From: CAZLPW01 sp964561495
GTDB lineage: Bacteria > Fidelibacterota > Marinisomatia > Marinisomatales > UBA1611
Reading direction: 5' to 3'
DNA length: 27,168 nt
Assembly (NCBI GenBank): GCA_964561495.1
Contig: CAZLPW010000022.1
Span: 1-27,168, forward strand
The notes beneath the pieces were generated by a model. It was not told where the DNA came from. It did no database searches and saw nothing but the letters and a program-made list of their open reading frames with translations. Made by a program: the position numbers and the translations under genes. Shown here in pieces: positions 1 to 7,493 of this stretch. The stretch's first letter is position 1. The number at the start of each line of letters is the position of its first letter.

Positions 1-459
1 CCCATCAGATGTTGACGCAGTAAAAAATTGTTTTATATCATCACCATAGGTTGTTCTTGAAAAAACCGAAAAGTTTTTATTGTTAGCAATTCTGCCTATA
101 TTGTTAATCTCACTACCTATGACCTGAGGATTTTTATTTTCCATTTTAAATAGATTTCCAAAATTTGATAAATAAACAAATCCAGTAATTCTTGGTGCAA
201 TACCAAAACTATAGGCAACTGATCCAATAATTTGCTCTCCCTTTTGTTTCTGATTTAACATTAATGTATCTATTTTTTTTATTATATCTATAGAAATTTC
301 TTTTCCTGGAGGGCCTGAAGGACCTGTAGGTCCTGGAGGGCCTGGAGGACCTTGGTTTCCTTTAGCCCCTCTATCACCTCGAGGTCCAGGTATTGCTGGA
401 GTTGTACAATTAATAGGTATTATAAGGAAAATCAAAAGAAAAACAGGAAAAATTTTCAT
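1..459 (-). CDS. Collagen-repeat exported (probable lipo-)protein, 3' end off window
   Basis: The frame is open from the ATG at 459 to the window edge (153 codons, no stop), so the C-terminus is missing. Residues 1-17 form a hydrophobic signal peptide ending IPINC; Cys18 could be lipidated, although the lipobox is poor (Pro at -3, Asn at -1). Residues 25-54 are ten uninterrupted Gly-X-Y triplets, many of them Gly-Pro-Pro or Gly-Pro-X, as in bacterial collagen-like proteins. Next comes a helical stretch (about 55-75), then a beta-rich region with SVAYSFGIAPRITGFVYL. I do not recognise that region. The start codon overlaps the stop of the upstream membrane protein by four bases (ATGA), so the two are probably co-translated. 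A collagen stalk of ten triplets normally drives trimerisation. The likely picture is a trimeric, envelope-anchored protein, but its ligand or activity is unknown. Confidence 0.8.
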   Translation of the reverse strand, partial: MKIFPVFLLIFLIIPINCTTPAIPGPRGDRGAKGNQGPPGPPGPTGPSGPPGKEISIDIIKKIDTLMLNQKQKGEQIIGSVAYSFGIAPRITGFVYLSNFGNLFKMENKNPQVIGSEINNIGRIANNKNFSVFSRTTYGDDIKQFFTASTSDG

Positions 460-1088
460 TTTTTATTTTGAAAAAGATTTAGCCTAAAAAGAAAAATAAT
501 TAAAACTGTAAAAACAAAAATACCTATCACATAATAGACGGTATCTTCACTTAAGTATGAATAGGCTCTCTTGTAAGCAAGGTTCATAATAATTAATAAC
601 TCAGAAGAAAGTGCCGCAACCATAAAGAACATTGCCTTTCGAACATTTTGATTCTTTCTATTATTTATTGATCCAAGAGTAAAAACCTGACCCGCAAACA
701 TTTTGTATAGCTGATCTTCATCTTTAGAGATCGTTTTTAAATATTCACCATATTCTTCTGGTGTTTGAAATTGACTTATCCCACCAAAAAAGGTTGGATT
801 TATATTCTTGTTATCATTTGAGGGGCGACTGAGACTGCTGGTGTTTTTCACTCTGGGAACAATTACCCTCATTAAAAAATATAATGCCCCCATGGCAGCT
901 GGAAAATAAATTAAAATTAAAATAAAAATAAAGGTATCCATTTGCATTTTAGTAAAATGAACAATGAAAAATACCATAAAAACACCAAGTATTGACAACA
1001 TAGTAAAAGCTTTTTGATCTGTTCTCTGAATAATTTGCTGTTCACCATCTAAAATTCGTAGCAATGCTGTAAAAGCTCTTTCCTGCAT
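456..1088 (-). CDS. PycTM-like (Pycsar effector family) membrane protein
   Basis: 210 residues with predicted membrane segments near residues 28-46, 52-73, 152-171 and 184-206. Before the first is a short amphipathic helix ending in RTDQKAFTML. Between segments 2 and 3 is a soluble region with NPTFFGGISQF, EEYGEYLK and GSINNRKNQNVRKAM. This order (Asp-x-Lys-Ala before two helices, a Phe-Phe-Gly strand, a Tyr-rich helix, then a Lys/Arg-rich segment before the last helices) is what I know from the PycTM/DUF5706 family. Those are membrane effectors of Pycsar anti-phage defence, triggered by cyclic UMP or CMP. The assignment is from remembered family pattern, not a search. No uridylate or cytidylate cyclase is visible in the window; one could lie to the left. 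The gene is coupled (ATGA) to a collagen-repeat lipoprotein gene. A housekeeping or stress role is also possible. Confidence 0.6.
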   Translation of the reverse strand: MQERAFTALLRILDGEQQIIQRTDQKAFTMLSILGVFMVFFIVHFTKMQMDTFIFILILIYFPAAMGALYFLMRVIVPRVKNTSSLSRPSNDNKNINPTFFGGISQFQTPEEYGEYLKTISKDEDQLYKMFAGQVFTLGSINNRKNQNVRKAMFFMVAALSSELLIIMNLAYKRAYSYLSEDTVYYVIGIFVFTVLIIFLFRLNLFQNKK

Positions 1089-1207
1089 AGATTTAAATAT
1101 AAGTTTTGATTTAATTAACTACTTTTTATGATTCTAAATTATCATAAGTTTACTACTAAAGTACTACCAATTTTTCTATAACATAATAATTATTTAGTTT
1201 GAGATTT

Positions 1208-1273
1208 TTAGTAAAATCCTTTTCCGTACCAAGCTGCTTTATGGTAGGCACGTATTGTTATCTTTTTGAACAA
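1208..1273 (-). other. Possible 21-residue peptide ORF in a GC-richer patch
   Basis: Inside the 263-bp gap upstream of the PycTM-like gene is a short frame from TTG (1273) to TAA (1208-1210). It reads MFKKITIRAYHKAAWYGKGFY, split as MFKKITIRAY and HKAAWYGKGFY. An in-frame TAA lies a few codons upstream, so it cannot be much longer. The part at 1211-1255 is richer in G and C than the rest of the gap and uses Trp, Tyr and His codons that random AT-rich DNA seldom gives together. The same bases can form a small hairpin (TACCA with TGGTA). It could be a tiny gene, a remnant of a lost gene, or chance. The remainder of 1089-1351 is plain AT-rich DNA, which must hold the promoter if the PycTM-like gene is transcribed separately. 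Confidence 0.2.
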
Positions 1274-1351
1274 AATAAACTTTTAATGATTACATGCTTT
1301 ACAATCGCTATTTATTGGTCAATATACTATTATTTAAAAAAAAGTTAGCCT

Positions 1352-2095
1352 TTATCTTCTGTTAGACATCTTTGCCAACAACCTTAATATTTCAAGATAA
1401 AGCCAAATTAATGTAACCATTAGACCGAATGCGCCATACCATTCCATATATTTGGGTGCCCCCATCTCAGACCCCTCTTCAATAAAATCAAAATCTAAAA
1501 CTAAGTTTAAGGCCGCAATTACTACGACAAAGCCACTAAAAGCTATCCCCATTAGTGAACTATTTTGGATTATTGATATACCACTTCCAAAAAAGCTCAT
1601 CACCATATTTATCAAATAAACAACAGCAATTCCACCAGTTGCAGCAACTACACCTAGTTTAAAATTTTCAGTCGCCTTGATTAAACCAGATAAATAAGCC
1701 AATAATAAAGATGCTAGTGTACCGAATGTTAAAAATACAGCCTGAACCACAATTCCTGGATATTTAGCCTCAAATACCCACGAGATTCCACCTAACATTA
1801 ATCCCTGAGCAATTGAATATAGAGGAACAGTTATATAACCATATATTGGTCTAAAAATAGTAACAAAAGCTAAAACCAGACCAAATATTGATGCTGGAAT
1901 CAAAACTATACTCGTTAGACTGGGATTTGCCCAAGTATAAGTTGCACTTAACATTAAAAGGAATAAAGACAAACCAGTTTTATGGACAGTCCCATTGATC
2001 GACATTGTTCCTTCTTTAACTGAAGTTAGATGCTTTCTAAATGAGTCAGCGTGCAAAGCTGGGTTACCAGACCTAAGACTAAGATGATTATTCAT
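1352..2095 (-). CDS. Bax inhibitor-1-like membrane protein (BaxI_1 family)
   Basis: 247 residues. The N-terminus contains RSGNPALHADSFRK, the 'NPAL' opening usual in the BaxI_1 branch of bacterial Bax inhibitor-1 proteins. After about 40 soluble residues come seven closely spaced hydrophobic helices, ending in KYMEWYGAFGLMVTLIWLYLEILRLLAKM. The acidic loop DFDFIEEG before the last helices matches the Asp-rich region that is part of the calcium-leak/pH sensor in characterised TMBIM proteins. Length is normal for the branch. The cellular role in bacteria is poorly known; involvement in ion leak or membrane protein quality control is proposed for relatives. The start overlaps the 3' end of a small membrane-peptide ORF by eight bases, so it is probably the last gene of the run beginning with the Ppx/GppA gene. 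Confidence 0.85.
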   Translation of the reverse strand: MNNHLSLRSGNPALHADSFRKHLTSVKEGTMSINGTVHKTGLSLFLLMLSATYTWANPSLTSIVLIPASIFGLVLAFVTIFRPIYGYITVPLYSIAQGLMLGGISWVFEAKYPGIVVQAVFLTFGTLASLLLAYLSGLIKATENFKLGVVAATGGIAVVYLINMVMSFFGSGISIIQNSSLMGIAFSGFVVVIAALNLVLDFDFIEEGSEMGAPKYMEWYGAFGLMVTLIWLYLEILRLLAKMSNRR

Positions 2096-2222
2096 TTTCT
2101 TTAACCTCTTCTATTCTTATCCAGGGTTTACCATTATTATTTTTTTCTTTTATTAATTTTTTTATACTCAAAAGAGAAATAATAATTAATGGGATTGCTA
2201 ATATAAATACAGGATTTTCCAT
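2088..2222 (-). CDS. Small single-pass membrane peptide (44 aa), hypothetical
   Basis: An ATG frame of 44 codons fills the gap between the hydrolase stop and the BI-1 start. It reads MENPVFILAIPLIIISLLSI, then a basic stretch (KKLIKEKNNNGKPW), then an acidic tail (IRIEEVKENE). This is one hydrophobic helix (residues 4-20) followed by a positively charged cytoplasmic segment, the usual N-out/C-in pattern of small membrane proteins. It starts 8 bp after the upstream stop and overlaps the next start by 8 bp, the spacing of a real operon gene. No good Shine-Dalgarno site is visible, but that is true of many genes here. I know of no named family. It may assist the BI-1 protein; that is inference from position only. 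Confidence 0.5.
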   Translation of the reverse strand: MENPVFILAIPLIIISLLSIKKLIKEKNNNGKPWIRIEEVKENE

Positions 2223-2230
2223 ACAAAAAT

Positions 2231-3226
2231 TTACTTGTCTTTTGACAAATTATCAGTCATAAAATCAAGCGCAAATTTAAAGGAAGATTTACGAGCCCTT
2301 GGGTTTCCTCCGTAAGTGGGTCCTCGATCTGTACAAAATGCTAGTCCAATTTTCTGTCTAAGAGGCGTATCCATAGGAACTCCAAAAAAATTCATTAAGA
2401 CTGCACCATCATCTCTCATTCTAAAAAAACAATCGCCAAATTTATATCCATCCTCATCAACTCTAACCTTAGTCGATCGATCAAAAGAATGATGAGCATT
2501 TTCATAAACAGTAATATTAGCATTAGCACCAGATAATTTCATTTTAATTATTAAATCTTCACATGAAGCTGCAGGAACCCAGTCATCTAGTTCTCCAGCT
2601 AGTATATGTATCGAAGCATCGGTGAATTCGACTAAATCTAAGTCAACCATGCATGGAGGATATAATGAAAGATGTGCCTTAAAACCAAGATCACTTGAGA
2701 TTACCTCCTTTAATGGTTCCCATGCGCTATATAAACTAACAGCGCCTCCAAGGCTCCAACCTATAATCCCCACCTGGTCAATATTAATACGTTTATCCCT
2801 AGACAATAATTGTAATGCTCTGTATGCATCTAAAATAATCATCGCGGTTGTAACCTGTACCTGACTACCTACAGTCGAAGATATATTACGACTCTCAAAA
2901 CTTTTTAATTCGAATGTAGCAAAACCATTTTTTCGAAACATCTCCATGTATTCATAGTGATGAGAGGCCCATGAGTAACTACCTGGTACCCCGATAATTA
3001 AAGGGAAACTCTTTATTTCAGATTCTTCTGGAAAATTTAGAACACCATAAACCTCTTGAGGATTTTGATATTTTAGATTAGTAATAATATCAAAGAACGA
3101 AAAAGGATTTGCACTAATAAATTTCACCTTTTCTCTATCAAAATCATACGAAAACAATTTGCAAATAAGACATAATAAAATAGTTATTATTTTTAATGAT
3201 AATCTAATTTCCATCATCCGAAACAT
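2231..3226 (-). CDS. Exported dienelactone-hydrolase-like alpha/beta hydrolase
   Basis: 331 residues. A signal peptide (about residues 8-27, LKIITILLCLICKLFS) indicates export to the periplasm. The fold is alpha/beta hydrolase: oxyanion region PLIIGVPGSYSW (about 75-86), nucleophile elbow GWSLGG with Ser158, acid Asp214 or Asp215 in GELDDWVPA, and His246 in ENAHHSFD. The spacing and the Tyr-x-x-Ala-x-His-x-Phe ending are those of the dienelactone hydrolase/acetyl-esterase group, whose members cleave small esters or lactones. The substrate cannot be told. The start chosen (3226) overlaps the phosphatase gene by 23 bp and is preceded by a weak AGAAG. Internal ATGs at codons 4 and 5 are equally possible and would leave a more normal signal peptide. 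Confidence 0.82.
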   Translation of the reverse strand: MFRMMEIRLSLKIITILLCLICKLFSYDFDREKVKFISANPFSFFDIITNLKYQNPQEVYGVLNFPEESEIKSFPLIIGVPGSYSWASHHYEYMEMFRKNGFATFELKSFESRNISSTVGSQVQVTTAMIILDAYRALQLLSRDKRINIDQVGIIGWSLGGAVSLYSAWEPLKEVISSDLGFKAHLSLYPPCMVDLDLVEFTDASIHILAGELDDWVPAASCEDLIIKMKLSGANANITVYENAHHSFDRSTKVRVDEDGYKFGDCFFRMRDDGAVLMNFFGVPMDTPLRQKIGLAFCTDRGPTYGGNPRARKSSFKFALDFMTDNLSKDK

Positions 3227-4112
3227 GCTTCTGATAATCTAAAAAGAGTTTAGTAATTATTCCATCAGGTAGTCCAACTTGAGGAACAATAATTTTATTT
3301 GCACCAGACCATATAAGACAATTAAGATAAATTGATCCCGCGTGGATTATGACATCAGCTCTATCAGGACGCATTCCTAGTTCTACTATTCTATCATGAT
3401 AGTTTAAAGGCTTTATTTTATCTAAAATATTTCTCAAAGAATTAAGTCTTATTATTCCATCTTTTTGGTTCCCTAAAATAGAAGAAATTTTGTTGATATT
3501 ACCACCACTACCCATACCAAATAGAGGAAGCAAATCAGATGTGTTTTTTTTAATCCATTTTTCCATTTCATTCCAATCTTTTTTTGTGACCTGTTTTTCA
3601 AGAAGTCTAACAGACCCTATTCCAAAAGATTTTGAAGAAATCAGCTTTTTATTGTAAATAATACTTATTTCAGTGCTCCCACCACCAACATCTATATGAA
3701 TATAATAAAAATCAGGCTTTAAAACCCTTTCAATATGATTTGCAATAATGAGATTAGCCTCTTCTTTACCACTAATTATTTCTATTTTGATACCCGTATC
3801 AAGCATAATTTTTTCTACTAGTTTAATTCCATTCGATGATGACCTCATAGCTGAAGTAGCGCAAGCTCTAATAGCAATGGGATCATATGCTTTAATTAGA
3901 AAATTAAAACCTTTAATCGTTTCAATAAAATTTTTTGCCGTTTTATCAGTTATTTTACCATATCTGAAGGCATCATGACCAAGGCGAAGAGGCATTCTAA
4001 TTAGTGATTCTTTAATAAAAATTGGTTGAGAATTAATTATTACCCTCATGAACAATAGCCTGATAGCATTGCTCCCAATATCTATTGCAGCAAATCTAAA
4101 TCCTTCTTCCAA
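3204..4112 (-). CDS. Ppx/GppA family phosphatase
   Basis: 302 residues of the ASKHA fold. The phosphate-1 loop is AAIDIGSNAIRLL (residues 8-20), the catalytic-acid region is ISGKEEANLI (about 113-122), and the phosphate-2 loop is DVGGGSTEIS (141-150). These are the marks of exopolyphosphatase and guanosine pentaphosphate phosphatase, which hydrolyse polyphosphate or pppGpp. The length matches the short form, lacking the C-terminal HD-type domain of E. coli Ppx, so the choice between polyphosphate and pppGpp is open. The start is forced: the codon is TTG at 4112 and the preceding in-frame codon is a TAA stop. The hydrolase gene follows with overlap. The gene is divergent from the dehydratase gene across 139 AT-rich bases that must contain both promoters; I could not assign -35/-10 boxes with confidence. 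Confidence 0.88.
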   Translation of the reverse strand: MEEGFRFAAIDIGSNAIRLLFMRVIINSQPIFIKESLIRMPLRLGHDAFRYGKITDKTAKNFIETIKGFNFLIKAYDPIAIRACATSAMRSSSNGIKLVEKIMLDTGIKIEIISGKEEANLIIANHIERVLKPDFYYIHIDVGGGSTEISIIYNKKLISSKSFGIGSVRLLEKQVTKKDWNEMEKWIKKNTSDLLPLFGMGSGGNINKISSILGNQKDGIIRLNSLRNILDKIKPLNYHDRIVELGMRPDRADVIIHAGSIYLNCLIWSGANKIIVPQVGLPDGIITKLFLDYQKHVSDDGN

Positions 4113-4251
4113 TTATCTGTAAATGGTTATTAGTATCATACAGGATATTTTAGATTAAGCTAAATTTTTTATTCATAGAATAATCTTAATTTAACTTAAA
4201 TAATAATTCCTGTCTCTTATTACAACAATTTAAAATTTGTTAACTTATGGT

Positions 4252-5190
4252 ATGATTAAATTAGATCAAATAAAACGTGCGCATTATAGAATGAAACCCT
4301 ATATACGTAAAACACCAATCCTAAGGAATGGAAGGTTGGATAAAAAAATTGGTGCAATGCTATATTTTAAATGTGAAAATTTTCAAAAGACAGGATCTTT
4401 CAAATATAGAGGTGCAATCAATACAGTTGAGCAATTAGATAAAAATAAATTAAAAAATGGATTAGTAACAGCTTCTTCAGGAAACCACGGAGCAGCATTA
4501 TCAAAAATAGCTAAAGATCGCAATATATCCTGCTCAATAATTATGCCAAAAAATTCATCCAAAACTAAAGTAGAAAATGTAAAAAGAAATAATGGGAAAA
4601 TAATTTGGTGTGATCCAAATCAAGATTCACGCGAAAAAACACTCAAAAAAACAATTTTATCTACAGGAGCTATCCCTATTCATCCTTACAATGATGCACG
4701 CATTGTAGTAGGACAAGGAACAGTAGCAAAAGAATTATTCGAAGATCAGAGTGACCTTGATTCAATTATATCTCCAGTTAGTGGAGGAGGACTTTTAGCT
4801 GGCACGCTCTGTTTTATCAAGAAAACTAATCCTAATATTAAGGTATTTGGTGCTGAACCAAAAGAAGCAGATGATACACTTAAATCATTAAATGCAGGGA
4901 AAATTATTCCCAATAAAACAACCAACACAATATGTGATGGATTACGAGCACAGATTGGGACCATAACTTTCCCAATTGTTCAAAAATATGTTGATGATAT
5001 AATTACTGTCTCTGAAAAGGATATAATTAAATCAATGCGTTTAATTTGGGATGAATTAAAAATTATAATAGAACCATCATGTGCTATAACCTTAGCGGCC
5101 TTAAAAAAGAATAAAAAACTATTTTTAGATTCTAAAGTAGGTTTAATTTTATCTGGTGGAAATGTAGACCTTGACAACCTACCATGGTAA
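4252..5190 (+). CDS. PLP-dependent threonine dehydratase / serine racemase-like enzyme
   Basis: 312 residues from the ATG at 4252. A TTG five codons earlier is possible, but the family normally begins close to the ...IKRAHYRMKPYIRKTP segment. This is a fold-type II PLP enzyme: Schiff-base Lys51 in GSFKYRGA, phosphate/substrate loop SSGNHGAA (about 79-86), glycine-rich phosphate cup SGGGLLAG (about 180), and C-terminal SGGNVD. There is no ACT regulatory domain, so it is not the isoleucine-feedback form. It matches the catabolic threonine dehydratase, serine racemase or threo-3-hydroxyaspartate dehydratase group, which eliminates or racemises small hydroxy-amino acids. Which one cannot be told from sequence alone. 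The next gene begins within its last codons (7-bp overlap), so the two are co-transcribed. Confidence 0.85.
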   Translation: MIKLDQIKRAHYRMKPYIRKTPILRNGRLDKKIGAMLYFKCENFQKTGSFKYRGAINTVEQLDKNKLKNGLVTASSGNHGAALSKIAKDRNISCSIIMPKNSSKTKVENVKRNNGKIIWCDPNQDSREKTLKKTILSTGAIPIHPYNDARIVVGQGTVAKELFEDQSDLDSIISPVSGGGLLAGTLCFIKKTNPNIKVFGAEPKEADDTLKSLNAGKIIPNKTTNTICDGLRAQIGTITFPIVQKYVDDIITVSEKDIIKSMRLIWDELKIIIEPSCAITLAALKKNKKLFLDSKVGLILSGGNVDLDNLPW

Positions 5191-6080
5191 AGCCAAAAAA
5201 CATATATTTTATTATAATATTATTATCGTTTGTTCTACCAAATGATTTTATATCTAAAAAAGAAAAGAGTTTTTTCATAAGTGACCTAAAATCACAAATG
5301 CAATATTTTAGATTAACATTAAATGAAAACGAAATTTCTTTTAATACATTAGAAAATAATAATATTATTTTTTTATTGCCTTTAAAGTCTAGACGTAATA
5401 ATTACGAAGAAATCATATTAATTAGTTTTGGTTGTATAGGAAGATCTATAATAAACCAAATTAATAATGAGGTTTTATACAATAAACCAAGCTTAATCCC
5501 CTCTATTATTACCATTGAATGTAAAATACCCAATGGAAGAGAAGAAACATTACTATCTGCATCTATAAACAATAAATTACTGATCCAATTTATTGATGGC
5601 ACTATTAATTCTGAGTCTTTTTGGAAAGAAGTTAAAAATGCTACCAAACTCACTACTAATTCTGATTGGATGATCGAAGATCCATCTATATTTCTTGCAG
5701 ACATTGACTTTGAAAATTTAATCTCTACGAGAATGGCTCTAGAAAGCAGAGATAATCCAAAAGTAGAAAAACTATTAGGTTTAGCCTCAAAAGTCAGTTA
5801 CATACCAGGACTTCAAAATAAACTAGAAAATATGCTAATTGCACACATGAAAAATAACCACACGGACCTTATGGCAATTGTTCTTGGTTCTCAGCCAACA
5901 GAAAAACAAATAATTAGAATAGGAAAACAATTTTTTTTTCAAGCTCAGCAACCACAAAAAACACTAACAATTTCACATACTTCTGATTCACTTAGATATG
6001 TTTGGAAAGGGAATACTTATCCAAAATCGCTTGATAACTTTTATAATAAATACCGATTGAAATATCCTAGACAAAACTAG
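5184..6080 (+). CDS. Exported protein of unknown function
   Basis: 298 residues, family not recognised. A hydrophobic N-terminus (residues 6-20, NIYFIIILLSFVLPN) looks like a signal peptide, so the protein is probably periplasmic or surface-located. The middle mixes short beta-strands with Asn/Ile-rich segments, and a helical part follows from about residue 175 (ENLISTRMALESRDNPKVEK). The C-terminus is basic and aromatic (WKGNTYPKSLDNFYNKYRLKYPRQN). There are only two cysteines, which are not in a recognisable motif. The ATG lies 7 bp before the stop of the PLP enzyme gene, implying translational coupling, but no functional link is evident. After the TAG stop the same frame meets TAA two codons later and is then open for 41 codons to 6212, with protein-like composition. 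The gene may therefore have lost a longer C-terminus. Confidence 0.65.
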   Translation: MVKPKNIYFIIILLSFVLPNDFISKKEKSFFISDLKSQMQYFRLTLNENEISFNTLENNNIIFLLPLKSRRNNYEEIILISFGCIGRSIINQINNEVLYNKPSLIPSIITIECKIPNGREETLLSASINNKLLIQFIDGTINSESFWKEVKNATKLTTNSDWMIEDPSIFLADIDFENLISTRMALESRDNPKVEKLLGLASKVSYIPGLQNKLENMLIAHMKNNHTDLMAIVLGSQPTEKQIIRIGKQFFFQAQQPQKTLTISHTSDSLRYVWKGNTYPKSLDNFYNKYRLKYPRQN

Positions 6081-6239
6081 AATTAAATCCTATATAAAAT
6101 ATTATTTTTAAATAACTTAAATAATGATGAAAAAGAAAGACTATTAATTATTTATTCTCTAATTACCACTCACCATTTAACAGATATAAAAACTGAATCT
6201 AAAGAAAATTAGCAACTATTATTGTACAACTAATAAAAT

Positions 6240-7475
6240 TTACGCTGACTCAATCGCTGATATCCTATCTATAACAGGTGGGTGACTATATGATAAAAAC
6301 ACTTTGAGCGGATGGGGTGTTAGATGGGAAAGATTATTTGCGGCCAAGCCTTTTAGCATACTTATTAGTGCTACAGAGTTACCAGTTGTTTCCAAAGAAT
6401 ATAAATCAGCTTCATACTCATTTTTTCTGCTTAATGCTGTTGTAAAGAGTGAGGTAACTAAACTAATAGGAGAATAAAGCATTGTAAAAAATACTAAGCC
6501 ACAATGAACAGATACGTTAAATACACCAAAAACTGAGAAAAGAGCCTGATCATTCATAATTAGATTAAATAAAAATAAAATTATACCAGTCTCAACAATC
6601 CCCATTAAAGTTCCTGTTATAACATGTTTTTTCTTATAATGTCCAACCTCATGTGCAACAACTGATATAATCTCATCGGTGGTATGCTTATCCAATAATG
6701 TATCAAAAAGTGCGATACGTCTTGATTTTCCAAAACCACTGAAGTATGCATTTGAATGAGCCGACCGTTTACTACCATCCATAACATCTATACGACCAAT
6801 AGGAAAACTTACCTTTTTTGAATAACGTTCGATTGCGTCCCTTAGCTCACCTTTTTCAAGTGGTTCAAATTTGTTAAACATCGGAGCAATGACATGAACA
6901 AACAATGGTTGAACAGCAATAATAAAAGCAGTAATAATTAACCAGGCAATCCACCATCCATTTTCACCAAAATTAATAAAAAAATAAAGTACAGGACTCA
7001 TTATCAAAGTACCTAATATAATAGTAAGCAAATATGCTTTTAATTTATCGGAAATAAAAGTACCTGCATTTGTGCGATTAAAACCAAATTTTTCTTCAAT
7101 AACAAAAGTACTATAAATTGAAAAAGGAAGACTTAAAATATCTTGTATAATAAAAATAACACCGAAAAACATTAAACCTAGAATGATCTCATTTTCAAAT
7201 TGGTCTCTTAGTATTTGATCTAAAACACCAAATAGTTTTGAATGTATAACAAGTAAAATTAAGAACAGACTAAAAGTTCCTGTAAAAATACCAAACCAAG
7301 TTTTTGCCTTTAAATATGCCTGAGATTTAGTATATTTTTCATTATCATAAACACCCTCAAAACCCTCAGGTAAAAGGTCTTTAATATTTCGAATATCCAA
7401 CAAGGAGCTTGTAACTGATAACAAATATTCAATTAAAAGAGCAATAACTATAATTAGGTAAAATGTCTGTTCCAT
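6240..7475 (-). CDS. M48 family (Ste24/CAAX-protease-type) membrane metalloprotease
   Basis: 411 residues, the size of Ste24-type proteases and longer than HtpX. The N-terminal half has membrane helices near residues 4-20, 62-80, 97-117 and 145-200, with the IYSTFVIEEKFGFNRTNAGTF segment usual in the Ste24 N-terminal domain. The zinc site HEVGH is at residues 275-279, with the third ligand in NEYEAD (352-357); conserved SAHSNAYFSG lies before the active site. In eukaryotes the family trims prenylated proteins. Bacterial members cleave membrane or misfolded envelope proteins, and no prenylation is implied here. It is the last gene of the tight minus-strand run, 18 bp after the redoxin gene. 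It converges with the plus-strand orphan gene across 159 bp of AT-rich DNA without a convincing terminator. Confidence 0.9.
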   Translation of the reverse strand: MEQTFYLIIVIALLIEYLLSVTSSLLDIRNIKDLLPEGFEGVYDNEKYTKSQAYLKAKTWFGIFTGTFSLFLILLVIHSKLFGVLDQILRDQFENEIILGLMFFGVIFIIQDILSLPFSIYSTFVIEEKFGFNRTNAGTFISDKLKAYLLTIILGTLIMSPVLYFFINFGENGWWIAWLIITAFIIAVQPLFVHVIAPMFNKFEPLEKGELRDAIERYSKKVSFPIGRIDVMDGSKRSAHSNAYFSGFGKSRRIALFDTLLDKHTTDEIISVVAHEVGHYKKKHVITGTLMGIVETGIILFLFNLIMNDQALFSVFGVFNVSVHCGLVFFTMLYSPISLVTSLFTTALSRKNEYEADLYSLETTGNSVALISMLKGLAANNLSHLTPHPLKVFLSYSHPPVIDRISAIESA

Positions 7476-7493
7476 GCTATAAGTTCTAAAATT

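Noticed and set aside
4237..4251. TTG start for the PLP enzyme five codons before the ATG
   Set aside because: An ATG at 4252 is in frame and closer to where family members begin; no ribosome site favours the TTG.
6101..6125. Inverted repeat ATTATTT/AAATAAT as a terminator between convergent genes
   Set aside because: The stem has no G or C and would be too weak; such repeats arise by chance in AT-rich DNA.
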